Shown here: positions 1 to 6,837 of the stretch, in pieces | Numbering within the stretch: the first letter of the stretch is position 1 | How the letters are laid out: each line of letters begins with the position of its first letter | Assembly (NCBI GenBank): GCA_023231105.1 | Contig: JALNWB010000134.1 | Coordinates: 1 to 11,448, forward strand | Length of the DNA stretch: 11,448 bases | Source of the DNA: Ignavibacteriaceae bacterium | Lineage (GTDB): Bacteria; Bacteroidota; Ignavibacteria; Ignavibacteriales; Ignavibacteriaceae | Reading direction: 5' to 3' | Notes under the pieces: model-generated | What the model saw: only the letters and a program-made list of their open reading frames with translations | The model's database searches: none | Told to the model about the DNA's origin: nothing | Made by a program: the position numbers and the translations under genes

Positions 1-206
1 ACACTAAACCTCATCGCAGTCATTTCGTTTAGATTTTTTTGAAGGAACAAACGTCCACCAAAGTTCAAATTATCTGCGGAAATGTCACTGAAAAGTCTTG
101 GTGAAACCACACCAAAACCTACTGCCCAACCATCTTTTGAAATTTGAGCGTTGGTTAAGGAAAATGTGAAAGTAAGAACAACTAAAACAAAGTATAATTT
201 TTTCAT
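1..206 (-). CDS. Exported, probable outer-membrane beta-barrel (OmpA-type) protein, N-terminal part
   Basis: Only the first 68 codons are present; the gene runs off the left edge. The protein starts MKKLYFVLVVLTFTFSL with a typical Sec signal peptide that probably ends after TNA (about residue 20). The mature start alternates small and aromatic residues (GWAVGFGVVSPRLFSD, then NFGGRLFLQKN), as in the first strands of small outer-membrane barrels of the OmpA kind in the Bacteroidota/Ignavibacteria group. The start is well supported: CGAGGAG (211-217 on the minus strand) lies four bases upstream of the ATG. The gene is downstream of nrdJ in the same direction, with a 192-base gap that holds a candidate promoter of its own. 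Export is clear. The barrel assignment rests on a short N-terminus and is tentative; another exported beta-rich protein is possible. Confidence 0.6.
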   Translation of the reverse strand, partial: MKKLYFVLVVLTFTFSLTNAQISKDGWAVGFGVVSPRLFSDISADNLNFGGRLFLQKNLNEMTAMRFS

Positions 207-288
207 AATACTCCTCGAAAATTGTAAGTAAATAAAAAACATTGAGTTAGGTCCATAATTTGAAGAAGAACTTTATCTCGACGGCTAT

Positions 289-317
289 AATATATGATGT
301 ATAAAATTTAATTGCAA
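289..317 (-). promoter_or_regulatory. Candidate promoter for the exported barrel gene
   Basis: Reading the minus strand, TTGCAA (312-317) is followed after 17 bases by TATATT (289-294). This fits a housekeeping -35/-10 pair and leaves a leader of roughly 75 bases before the ATG at 206. It sits in the AT-rich gap after the nrdJ stop. In such AT-rich sequence matches arise by chance, so confidence is limited. No clear terminator hairpin was seen between the nrdJ stop (399) and this site, so read-through from nrdJ is also possible. Confidence 0.35.
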
Positions 318-398
318 ATATTTTTTAAAAAAAACAAAAATTTTATCTTACACTAAAATCAAACGTTTATAGCATACAATTCGCAAAATTAAAGTTCC

Positions 399-3300
399 CT
401 AACTGCATCCGGAAGTGGCGCCGCATGTCATACACTTCAAACATGTTCCATTACGAACCATCGTCATGCTTTGACATTCGAGGCAAACGTCTCCAGTATA
501 ACCTTTTTCAATTGCCTCTTGAACTTTATTTTTAAGTGAATTTGCAGGTGAAGCCGTCTGTTTTTGCACACTTTTAATTTTTGCTGTTGAAAGATTATAA
601 TTGTAAGATGGAACTTCGCTCTTATCTAATTCAATAACTCTTTCGCTAATTAACTCTTCACTTTCAAATTCCGGTTCAAGTTTTTTCACAATATTTTTAG
701 GAGTTGTTGTTGTATGCTCGTTTGGATCGACATGCGCCAAATCGTATCTGCCGAGGTAAGTTACAGCCAATTCTCTAAAGATATAATCAATAACAGAAGT
801 TGAAAATTTTATTTTTGAATTTCCTGTTACTATTCCACTCGGATCAAAACGAGTAAAAACAAAAGCATCTACAAATTCTTCAAGTGGAACTCCGTGTTGA
901 AGTCCAAGAGATATTGCAATAGCAAAAACGTTCAGCAAACTTCTAACGGTTGCTCCTTCACGGTGCATATCAATAAAAATTTCACCCAATTGACCGTTAT
1001 CATACTCACCTGTTCTAATGTAAACAGACTGCCCGTTAATTTTTGCTTTTTGTGTGAACCCGGAACGTCTATCTGGTAATCTTCTTCGTTTAGCAATATA
1101 ACGATGGATAATCTTCTCGGCAACTTTCACAATATCATTATTTTCTTTTTCTTCTAAGATTGCTTCAAGGTCTTCATCTGCAACGGAATTTAAAGGCTGT
1201 GACAGTTTGGAACCATCACGGTAAAGTGCATTCGCCTTACAGCCTGCCTTCCATGATTGCATATAAGCATCTTTAATATCTTCAATTGAAGCTTGATTCG
1301 GGAAATTAATCGTTTTAGAAATTGCCCCGGAAATAAACGGCTGTGCGGACGACATCATTTTGATGTGAGCAATTGGTCTTATAAAACGAGTTCCTTTTTT
1401 GCCGCATTTGTTGGCGCAATCAAAAACCGGGTAATGATCAAATTTTAAGAATGGAGCTCCTTCAATCGTCATTGTTCCGCATACATAATCATTTGCAGAA
1501 GAGATTTCTTGTTTCGAAAAACCAAGTGATTTTAACAGATCAAAATCAAACGAATTTACTTGTTCTTCGGGAATTCCCAATTTATTTATTATAAACTCAG
1601 AGCCCAAAGTATATTTATTAAATGCAAAACTAATTTCAAATACCGAAGGAAGCATATCTTCAATTTTTTTCAATGCGTCTTCGGTAAATCCTTTTGCTTT
1701 TAAAGATTCATGATTGATATATGGGCAGGCAACAAGAGTTCCATGACCAACACCGTAAGTAATTATTTCATCAATTTGTGATTTTTCATAACCCAAGCGT
1801 TCGAGCGCCGGAGGAATTGAGGAATTAATAATTTTGAAATATCCACCACCGGCAAGTTTTTTAAATTTCACTAATGCGAAATCCGGTTCTACTCCGGTTG
1901 TATCACAATCCATCACTAATCCGATTGTACCGGTCGGAGCAATTACCGTTACTTGAGCATTTCTAAAACCATATTTTTCACCAAGCTCTAAAGCTTTATC
2001 GGCATCTTCACGCGCTGCTTTTAATAAGTCGGCTGGACTAAATATCGGATCAATCCCGGTAGGAGTTATTGAGATTTTTTCATATTCGTTTTTAGCTGCA
2101 TTGTAAGCGGCTCTTCTATGATTTTTAATAACGCGAAGCATCGGCTCGCGGTTAATTTCATATTGTGAAAATGTTCCAAGTTCTTTTGCCATTTCAGCGG
2201 AAGTTGCATAAGCCGTCATATGCATAATAGCTGTTATCGCACCGCAAATATTAAAGCCTTCGTTGCTGTCGTAAGGAATTCCTTGAAGCATCAACAAGGA
2301 ACCGAGATTGGCGTATCCAAGTCCAAGCGTTCTAAAATCATAACTTAATTGAGCGATATTTTTACTGGGAAATTGAGCCATGAGAACAGAAATTTCCAAA
2401 ACGATAGTCCACAACCGTGATGCATGTCGGAACGCCGGAATATTAAATTTATGTTTTTTATTTTCGTAAAATTTAACAAGATTAAGTGAAGCTAAATTAC
2501 ATGCGGTATCATCCAAAAACATATATTCGCTGCAAGGATTTGAAGCTCGAATTTCACCACTGTTGGGACAAGTGTGCCATTCGTTTATTGTTGAATGATA
2601 TTGTACGCCCGGGTCTGCACTTGCCCAAGCTGCGTAGGCAATATCATCCCATAATTCCTGTGCTTTATAAGTTTTAAAAGGTTTTGGTTTTCTTCCTTCC
2701 TTTTTTGCATCTCGTTTTTCATTTCGTCCGTAAAGATGCCACTCACCGTCCCGCATAACTGCTTCCATAAAATCATTGGTAATGCGAATAGAATTGTTGG
2801 AATTTTGTCCGGCTACAGTTGCGTAGGCTTCGGAATTCCAATCAACATCATAAACAGGAAATTCAATTGATTTAAACCCAAGTTTAGCCAGATGAATAAC
2901 GCGATCGATATAATTGTTCGGGATGAAGGCTTTTCTAGCATCAATAATCGCTCTTTGCAATTTCATATTTAATTTTTTATTGAAGCGGTCATTTTCGGGA
3001 TGTTCATCATAACAAGCTTTAATGATTGCATTGAGATGAACATTCAACGCTTTTGAACCGGCTACAAGTGAAGCAACTTTTTGTTCTTCAACAACTTTCC
3101 AATTGATAAATTCAAGAATATCCGGATGATCTAAATCCAGGCAAACCATTTTTGCCGCACGCCGGGTTGTGCCGCCGGATTTAATTGCTCCGGCTGATCT
3201 ATCACCAATGCGAAGGAAAGACATTAAGCCGGATGATCTTCCGCCGCCGCTGAGTTTTTCTCCTTCTCCCCGAATACCGGAAAAATTACTCCCTGTACCT

Positions 3301-3986
3301 GAACCGTATTTAAATAATCTGGCTTCGCGAACCCACAAATCCATTATTCCACCTTCGTTCACCAAATCATCATTTACCGATTGGATAAAGCAAGCATGCG
3401 GTTGAGGATGTGTATATGCGTCTTCTGATTTTGTTAATTGCCCGGTTTTATGATCAACATAATAATGTCCTTGCGATGGACCGGTGATTCCGTACGCCCA
3501 ATGCAGTCCGGTGTTAAACCACTGTGGACTATTCGGAGCCGCCATTTGGTTTTCCAGCATGTGAACAATTTCGTCATAAAAAATTAAAGCATCTTCTTCT
3601 GAATCAAAATAATTTGCTTTCCATCCCCAATATGTCCAACAGCCGGCAAGGCGATGAAAAACTTGTTTTGCATCTTTCTCTGAGACAAAACGTTCTTGTT
3701 CAGAAAGTCTTGCCAACTTTTCAGTATCAGGCTCTGAAGCTTGCAACCACTCGGGAACTCCTTCTTCAGCAATTCGTTTTGTAATTTTTGGAATGCCGGC
3801 TTTGCGAAAATATTTTTGTGCAATAACATCAGCGGCAACTTGAGACCACGATGACGGGATTAAAATATCTTCCATTTTAAAAACGGTTGATCCGTCTGGG
3901 TTTTTTATCTCTGAAATTCTTTTTTCGTAATTAACGGAAGAAGTTTGCCCTTTATTCGATTCAGTAAAAAGACGCTTTACTTTCAT
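399..3986 (-). CDS. nrdJ: Adenosylcobalamin-dependent (class II) ribonucleotide reductase
   Basis: A 1195-residue cytoplasmic enzyme that reduces ribonucleotides to deoxyribonucleotides using adenosylcobalamin as radical source, so it needs no oxygen and no small subunit. The N-terminal class II domain is followed by PNSPQWFNTGL (about 151-161), the first redox cysteine C199 (HACFIQ), a phosphate-binding glycine-rich stretch (about 227-240), the finger-loop motif NPCSE (483-487; radical Cys485 with Asn483 and Glu487), the partner cysteine C496, and PTGTIG (684-689). A TSCPD domain lies at about 965-1060. After a flexible linker the C-terminus carries C1168/C1171, C1182/C1185, C1188 and C1194, a zinc-type tail that probably includes the swinging redox cysteines. 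The length fits the long NrdJ subfamily; no intein or frameshift is seen, and no N-terminal ATP-cone is evident. The start has a strong AAAGGAG four bases upstream. The gene is divergent from the membrane protein/sensor operon. Confidence 0.97.
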   Translation of the reverse strand: MKVKRLFTESNKGQTSSVNYEKRISEIKNPDGSTVFKMEDILIPSSWSQVAADVIAQKYFRKAGIPKITKRIAEEGVPEWLQASEPDTEKLARLSEQERFVSEKDAKQVFHRLAGCWTYWGWKANYFDSEEDALIFYDEIVHMLENQMAAPNSPQWFNTGLHWAYGITGPSQGHYYVDHKTGQLTKSEDAYTHPQPHACFIQSVNDDLVNEGGIMDLWVREARLFKYGSGTGSNFSGIRGEGEKLSGGGRSSGLMSFLRIGDRSAGAIKSGGTTRRAAKMVCLDLDHPDILEFINWKVVEEQKVASLVAGSKALNVHLNAIIKACYDEHPENDRFNKKLNMKLQRAIIDARKAFIPNNYIDRVIHLAKLGFKSIEFPVYDVDWNSEAYATVAGQNSNNSIRITNDFMEAVMRDGEWHLYGRNEKRDAKKEGRKPKPFKTYKAQELWDDIAYAAWASADPGVQYHSTINEWHTCPNSGEIRASNPCSEYMFLDDTACNLASLNLVKFYENKKHKFNIPAFRHASRLWTIVLEISVLMAQFPSKNIAQLSYDFRTLGLGYANLGSLLMLQGIPYDSNEGFNICGAITAIMHMTAYATSAEMAKELGTFSQYEINREPMLRVIKNHRRAAYNAAKNEYEKISITPTGIDPIFSPADLLKAAREDADKALELGEKYGFRNAQVTVIAPTGTIGLVMDCDTTGVEPDFALVKFKKLAGGGYFKIINSSIPPALERLGYEKSQIDEIITYGVGHGTLVACPYINHESLKAKGFTEDALKKIEDMLPSVFEISFAFNKYTLGSEFIINKLGIPEEQVNSFDFDLLKSLGFSKQEISSANDYVCGTMTIEGAPFLKFDHYPVFDCANKCGKKGTRFIRPIAHIKMMSSAQPFISGAISKTINFPNQASIEDIKDAYMQSWKAGCKANALYRDGSKLSQPLNSVADEDLEAILEEKENNDIVKVAEKIIHRYIAKRRRLPDRRSGFTQKAKINGQSVYIRTGEYDNGQLGEIFIDMHREGATVRSLLNVFAIAISLGLQHGVPLEEFVDAFVFTRFDPSGIVTGNSKIKFSTSVIDYIFRELAVTYLGRYDLAHVDPNEHTTTTPKNIVKKLEPEFESEELISERVIELDKSEVPSYNYNLSTAKIKSVQKQTASPANSLKNKVQEAIEKGYTGDVCLECQSMTMVRNGTCLKCMTCGATSGCS

Positions 3987-4026
3987 ACAACTCCTTTATT
4001 AACGTTTAAATATTTTGTATATGTAA

Positions 4027-4064
4027 TTTTCAATTTTTTTGCGGTTTTTTTTGGATTTTTTTTT
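4027..4064. other. Phased T/A-tracts in the nrdJ leader
   Basis: Four T-runs on the plus strand (4027-4030, 4034-4040, 4045-4052, 4056-4064) have centres 8.5, 11.5 and 11.5 bases apart, close to one helical turn. As A-tracts on the minus strand they predict intrinsically bent DNA just upstream of nrdJ. A regulatory role is inferred only. Confidence 0.4.
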
Positions 4065-4081
4065 GTAAGAAATTCTGTCAC

Positions 4082-4111
4082 CAAACTAAAAATATTTTAT
4101 TTATGTGCAAA
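4082..4111 (-). promoter_or_regulatory. Candidate nrdJ promoter (Bacteroidetes-type)
   Basis: On the minus strand TTTG (4108-4111) is followed after 18 bases by TTAGTTTG (4082-4089), one mismatch from the TAnnTTTG -7 box known from Bacteroidetes. Transcription would start near 4076, giving an AT-rich leader of about 90 bases. That leader is too short and lacks the conserved blocks for a cobalamin riboswitch. The assignment rests on motif matching in AT-rich sequence. Confidence 0.3.
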
Positions 4112-4170
4112 GCAAAAATTCACTTTAAAAAATATTTTTTTTTCTTCTTGCTTTTTAACTGAAATGTAGT

Positions 4171-4217
4171 TTCACTTTATTCACCGATGTTTTTCTGCAC
4201 TTCACCGATTTTCACTT
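4171..4217 (+). promoter_or_regulatory. Direct-repeat operator, LytTR-type geometry
   Basis: The 9-mer TTCACCGAT occurs twice exactly, at 4180-4188 and 4201-4209, with starts 21 bases apart (12-base spacer). They are framed by TTCACTT at 4171-4177 and 4211-4217, so four TTCAC blocks fall at 4171, 4180, 4201 and 4211. LytTR-domain regulators are known to bind pairs of ~9-bp direct repeats about 21-22 bp apart on one face of the helix. The response regulator of the operon that starts just downstream has such a domain, so an autoregulatory site is a reasonable inference. The site lies between nrdJ and this operon and could serve both. Confidence 0.5.
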
Positions 4218-4238
4218 ATTCTGATAACAGAATATTTG
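4210..4238 (+). promoter_or_regulatory. Candidate operon promoter overlapped by an inverted repeat
   Basis: AATATTTG (4231-4238) differs from the TAnnTTTG -7 box at one base; TTTC (4210-4213) is a weak -33 candidate. A perfect 7-bp inverted repeat, TATTCTG (4217-4223) and CAGAATA (4228-4234) around ATAA, overlaps the -7 box. It has no following T-run on the plus strand, so it reads better as an operator than a terminator. The start would be near 4244, placing the TTCACCGAT pair upstream at an activator-like distance. Confidence 0.35.
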
Positions 4239-4275
4239 TAAGTTTCGTTCAAAAAAAAACAAATTGAGGATCAAA

Positions 4276-4992
4276 ATGGCAGAAAATAATAAATCAACAG
4301 GCAGAATGTTCTTAGGAGGGGTCTTAATGATAGCAGGCGTACTCTTCTTACTTATAAATCTTAATTTCATCCACTTCAATGTAGTGGAAACACTTTTTTC
4401 TTTCCCTTCAATCATGATATATATCGGCCTAATAATGTGCCTTGTCAAGCCACCTAAAAGATGGGTTGGTATAGCATTAATAGCAGTCGGAAGCTCTATA
4501 CACATTTCTCACTATTACAATGTTGATTTCGGTGAATTCATACTTCCGATAATTCTTATTGGATTAGGATTTATGATTCTAATAAAGCACAACAGAAATA
4601 CACCGGCTTCTGTTAAACATGAAATGAGTTCTACAGAAGAAGTATGGGATGACAAACTTGAAGTGTATTCAATTTTTGGAGGCAACTCTAAATTTTTTAA
4701 CTCCGATGCTTTTAGAGGAGGCAACATCACTTCGATATTTGGAGGAAGTGAAATAAATTTATCCGGCTGCAAGTTAGCCGAGGGTGAAAATATTATTGAT
4801 GTAATTGCTATTTTTGGTGGCACAACTATTATTGTTCCAAAAGAATGGAATGTAATTATTGATGTTTTCCCTCTCTTCGGCGGTTTCGGAACTAAAGGGA
4901 AAAGAGACCCAATGTTGGTTGTTGAAAAAGATAAAGCATTAAGAATAAAAGGCGTTGTTATTTTCGGCGGCGGAGAAATAAAATTAGTCTAA
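4276..4992 (+). CDS. LiaF-like membrane protein with four TM helices and FGG repeats
   Basis: 238 residues. Four hydrophobic segments (about 11-32, 38-57, 62-78, 84-104) form an N-terminal membrane module like the LiaI/LiaF transmembrane domain. A polar linker leads to a beta-rich C-terminal domain in which FGG recurs five times (134-136, 155-157, 180-182, 201-203, 230-232), each preceded by I or L, as in the LiaF cell-envelope-stress family. Family members sense or restrain envelope-stress two-component systems. Here the gene is three bases ahead of a LytS-type kinase and its LytTR regulator, so it probably modulates that pair; this is inferred. The ATG at 4276 is chosen because GAGGA (4266-4270) sits five bases upstream; an in-frame TTG at 4264 overlaps that ribosome binding site. 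The last residues are KLV. Confidence 0.8.
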   Translation: MAENNKSTGRMFLGGVLMIAGVLFLLINLNFIHFNVVETLFSFPSIMIYIGLIMCLVKPPKRWVGIALIAVGSSIHISHYYNVDFGEFILPIILIGLGFMILIKHNRNTPASVKHEMSSTEEVWDDKLEVYSIFGGNSKFFNSDAFRGGNITSIFGGSEINLSGCKLAEGENIIDVIAIFGGTTIIVPKEWNVIIDVFPLFGGFGTKGKRDPMLVVEKDKALRIKGVVIFGGGEIKLV

Positions 4993-4995
4993 TTA

Positions 4996-6039
4996 ATGAA
5001 AAATAAATTCATTGGCAGTATAGCAATTTGGATTTTTGTCTTTGTTATTACATTCGGAGTTTTTTATCAAGGGCTGAAATTAAATGTTACCTGGAGTTTG
5101 CTTGACAGCTTCATTTCCATCTCAACCTATGCCGCTTTTACGTTAAGTTTTAAATTCCAGGCGCAATTTGTCGAGTTCCAAAAAAGCAAATTACTGCGTT
5201 TTCTTTTCACACATCTTTTAGCTGCTTTGATCGTTTCTGCCCTTTGGGCAAGCCTTATTAAAATATTTTTGTTCTGGCTGATCGCAGACAATTCTTACCA
5301 GACTTTTTTTAACGAGTCAATTGTAATTCGTATTGTTATCGGTATGACAATTTATTTTTTGATAACCGCGTTCAACTATTTATTTCTTTATTACGACAAC
5401 TACAAAGAGAAAGTTGAAAACGAAGCGGCGTTGAAAAATCTTTTAACGGAAACCGAATTAAAGAATTTGAAATTCCAGATTAATCCCCATTTCATTTTTA
5501 ATGCTTTGAATTCGATTGCCGCTCTTACACACATCTCATCTGAAAAAGCCGGAAGCATGACTATTAAACTTGCCGATTTTATGCGCTCAACTTTGACAAA
5601 CACAAAACCATTCTCTCTTCTGGAGGATGAATTAAAAAACTGCCGGATGTACGTGGATATTGAAAAAATAAGATTTGGTGATAAATTTACGTTTGAAGAA
5701 AAAGTTGATGCGACTCTTTTAAAGGAAGAAATTCCCTCGATGATTTTGCAGCCGCTTTTTGAAAACGCTATAAAATACGGTGTCTATGAAGCGATTGAAA
5801 AAGCGAGTATTTTGTTCACAGCAGAAAAGATTCCTGGTTATATTAAAATCATTGTGGAAAATAATTTCGATTCCGGAGGAGAAAAACATAAAGGCGAAGG
5901 AATCGGTTTAACCAATATCAGTAAGCGAATGCAGATTCTTTACAAACAAGATGACTTAATTAAAATTGAAAAAGAAAAAAATATTTTCCGCGTTATTCTC
6001 TTTTTTCCAGCAACAAAAAAATTAGTCTATGAAAAGTAA
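4996..6039 (+). CDS. LytS/YehU-type sensor histidine kinase
   Basis: 347 residues. Four membrane segments (about 5-25, 35-53, 68-97, 108-132) are followed by a short coiled-coil linker and a His_kinase domain (PF06580 type). The phosphoacceptor is His165 in QINPHFIFNALNSI. The ATPase domain shows the N-box (LQPLFENAIKYG, Asn257) and the glycine box GEGIGLTNISKRM (300-312). No periplasmic sensor domain of size is present, so the signal is probably membrane-linked or relayed by the upstream LiaF-like protein. It begins three bases after that gene with no good ribosome binding site nearby (the nearest GGAG is about 20 bases upstream), so translation is probably coupled. It overlaps the response regulator gene by 11 bases, which fits a cognate pair. 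Its target is inferred from position. Confidence 0.93.
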   Translation: MKNKFIGSIAIWIFVFVITFGVFYQGLKLNVTWSLLDSFISISTYAAFTLSFKFQAQFVEFQKSKLLRFLFTHLLAALIVSALWASLIKIFLFWLIADNSYQTFFNESIVIRIVIGMTIYFLITAFNYLFLYYDNYKEKVENEAALKNLLTETELKNLKFQINPHFIFNALNSIAALTHISSEKAGSMTIKLADFMRSTLTNTKPFSLLEDELKNCRMYVDIEKIRFGDKFTFEEKVDATLLKEEIPSMILQPLFENAIKYGVYEAIEKASILFTAEKIPGYIKIIVENNFDSGGEKHKGEGIGLTNISKRMQILYKQDDLIKIEKEKNIFRVILFFPATKKLVYEK

Positions 6040-6778
6040 TTTTAGTTCAATCATTATTGACGATGAACAATTAGCGCGTCAATTGGTAAAAAAATATCTT
6101 GAGGATTTCCCCGAAGTTGAAGTGATTGCAGAATGTGAAAACGGTTTCGAAGGAATAAAAGTAATTCAAGAGAAAAAGCCGGACTTTATTTTCCTCGATA
6201 TTCAAATGCCGAAACTCAGCGGATTTGAAATGCTTGAACTTCTTGAAAATCCGCCTGAGATAATTTTCACCACCGCTTACGACCAGTATGCAATTAAAGC
6301 ATTTGAGTTGAATGCGGTTGATTATCTCTTAAAACCTTTTTCCTTTGAACGTTTTAAGAGTGCGGTAACAAAAATTTTAGAAAAAATGGCAAACGAAAAA
6401 CAGCGCGATGTTTCATACAATGTTTTGCTTTCTTCAAAAAACACGGATGAAAAACTCGACAAAATTTTAATTAAAGACGGGTCAAAAATTCACGTTATTC
6501 CTTTAGAGGAAGTTGAACTAATTGAAGCCCAGGATGATTATGTTTACGTTCACACGAACGCTTCAAAATATCTTAAACAAAAAACAATGAAGTATTTTGA
6601 AGAGCATTTGGATCAAACAAATTTTGTAAGGATACACCGTTCTTTCATTGTTGCCTCAAAAACAATCAAGCAAATAGATCTATTGGAAAAAGAATCTTAC
6701 CAGGTAACACTTCACAACGGGAAAAAACTTCCCGTCAGTAAAACCGGTTATCAAAAATTAAAAGAGCTGTTCAAGTAA
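6029..6778 (+). CDS. LytTR-family response regulator
   Basis: 249 residues. The receiver domain (about 6-120) has the acidic pair D11/D12, phosphoacceptor D57 (FLDIQMP), T81 and K102 (LLKPF). The C-terminal LytTR DNA-binding domain (about 145-249) carries the typical motifs LIEAQDDYVYVHT and FVRIHRSFIV and ends with the LPVSKTGYQKLK pattern. It is the expected partner of the kinase whose 3' end it overlaps, with no ribosome binding site of its own, pointing to coupled translation. LytTR proteins bind paired ~9-bp direct repeats; a matching arrangement (TTCACCGAT twice, 21 bp apart) lies upstream of the operon at 4180-4209. All phosphorylation residues are intact. The controlled genes are unknown; own-operon and nrdJ control are inferences. 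Confidence 0.95.
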   Translation: MKSNFSSIIIDDEQLARQLVKKYLEDFPEVEVIAECENGFEGIKVIQEKKPDFIFLDIQMPKLSGFEMLELLENPPEIIFTTAYDQYAIKAFELNAVDYLLKPFSFERFKSAVTKILEKMANEKQRDVSYNVLLSSKNTDEKLDKILIKDGSKIHVIPLEEVELIEAQDDYVYVHTNASKYLKQKTMKYFEEHLDQTNFVRIHRSFIVASKTIKQIDLLEKESYQVTLHNGKKLPVSKTGYQKLKELFK

Positions 6779-6785
6779 TTTCAGA

Positions 6786-6816
6786 TTGAAACTCTTTCTA
6801 CTTCTTTCTATATTTG
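6786..6816 (+). promoter_or_regulatory. Promoter of the aldehyde dehydrogenase gene, TTG-N20-TATATTTG
   Basis: TTG (6786-6788), a 20-base spacer and TATATTTG (6809-6816) match the Bacteroidetes promoter form TTG-N(17-23)-TAnnTTTG. The start would fall near 6822, just ahead of the ribosome binding site GAGGA (6829-6833) and the ATG at 6838. It begins only 8 bases after the response regulator stop. No terminator hairpin is visible between the genes, so some read-through from the sensor operon remains possible. Confidence 0.5.
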
Positions 6817-6837
6817 CATCAACTTTTTGAGGAAACA

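Noticed and set aside
3169..3405. Plus-strand ORF and other ORFs opposite nrdJ
   Set aside because: They are antisense shadows of a fully conserved reductase gene, without promoters or recognisable domains.
399..3986. Intein or insertion in the 1195-residue reductase
   Set aside because: The length is normal for the long NrdJ form and the motifs run without an interrupting splicing block.
3945..4169. Plus-strand ORF across the nrdJ start and leader
   Set aside because: Its F/K-rich translation comes from T-runs and it covers the control region; no family resemblance.
4264..4275. TTG start for the LiaF-like protein
   Set aside because: The TTG overlaps the ribosome binding site GAGGA, which is correctly spaced for the ATG at 4276.
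6814..6837. TTG start for the aldehyde dehydrogenase
   Set aside because: It lies inside the TATATTTG promoter box; the ATG at 6838 has a good GAGGA.
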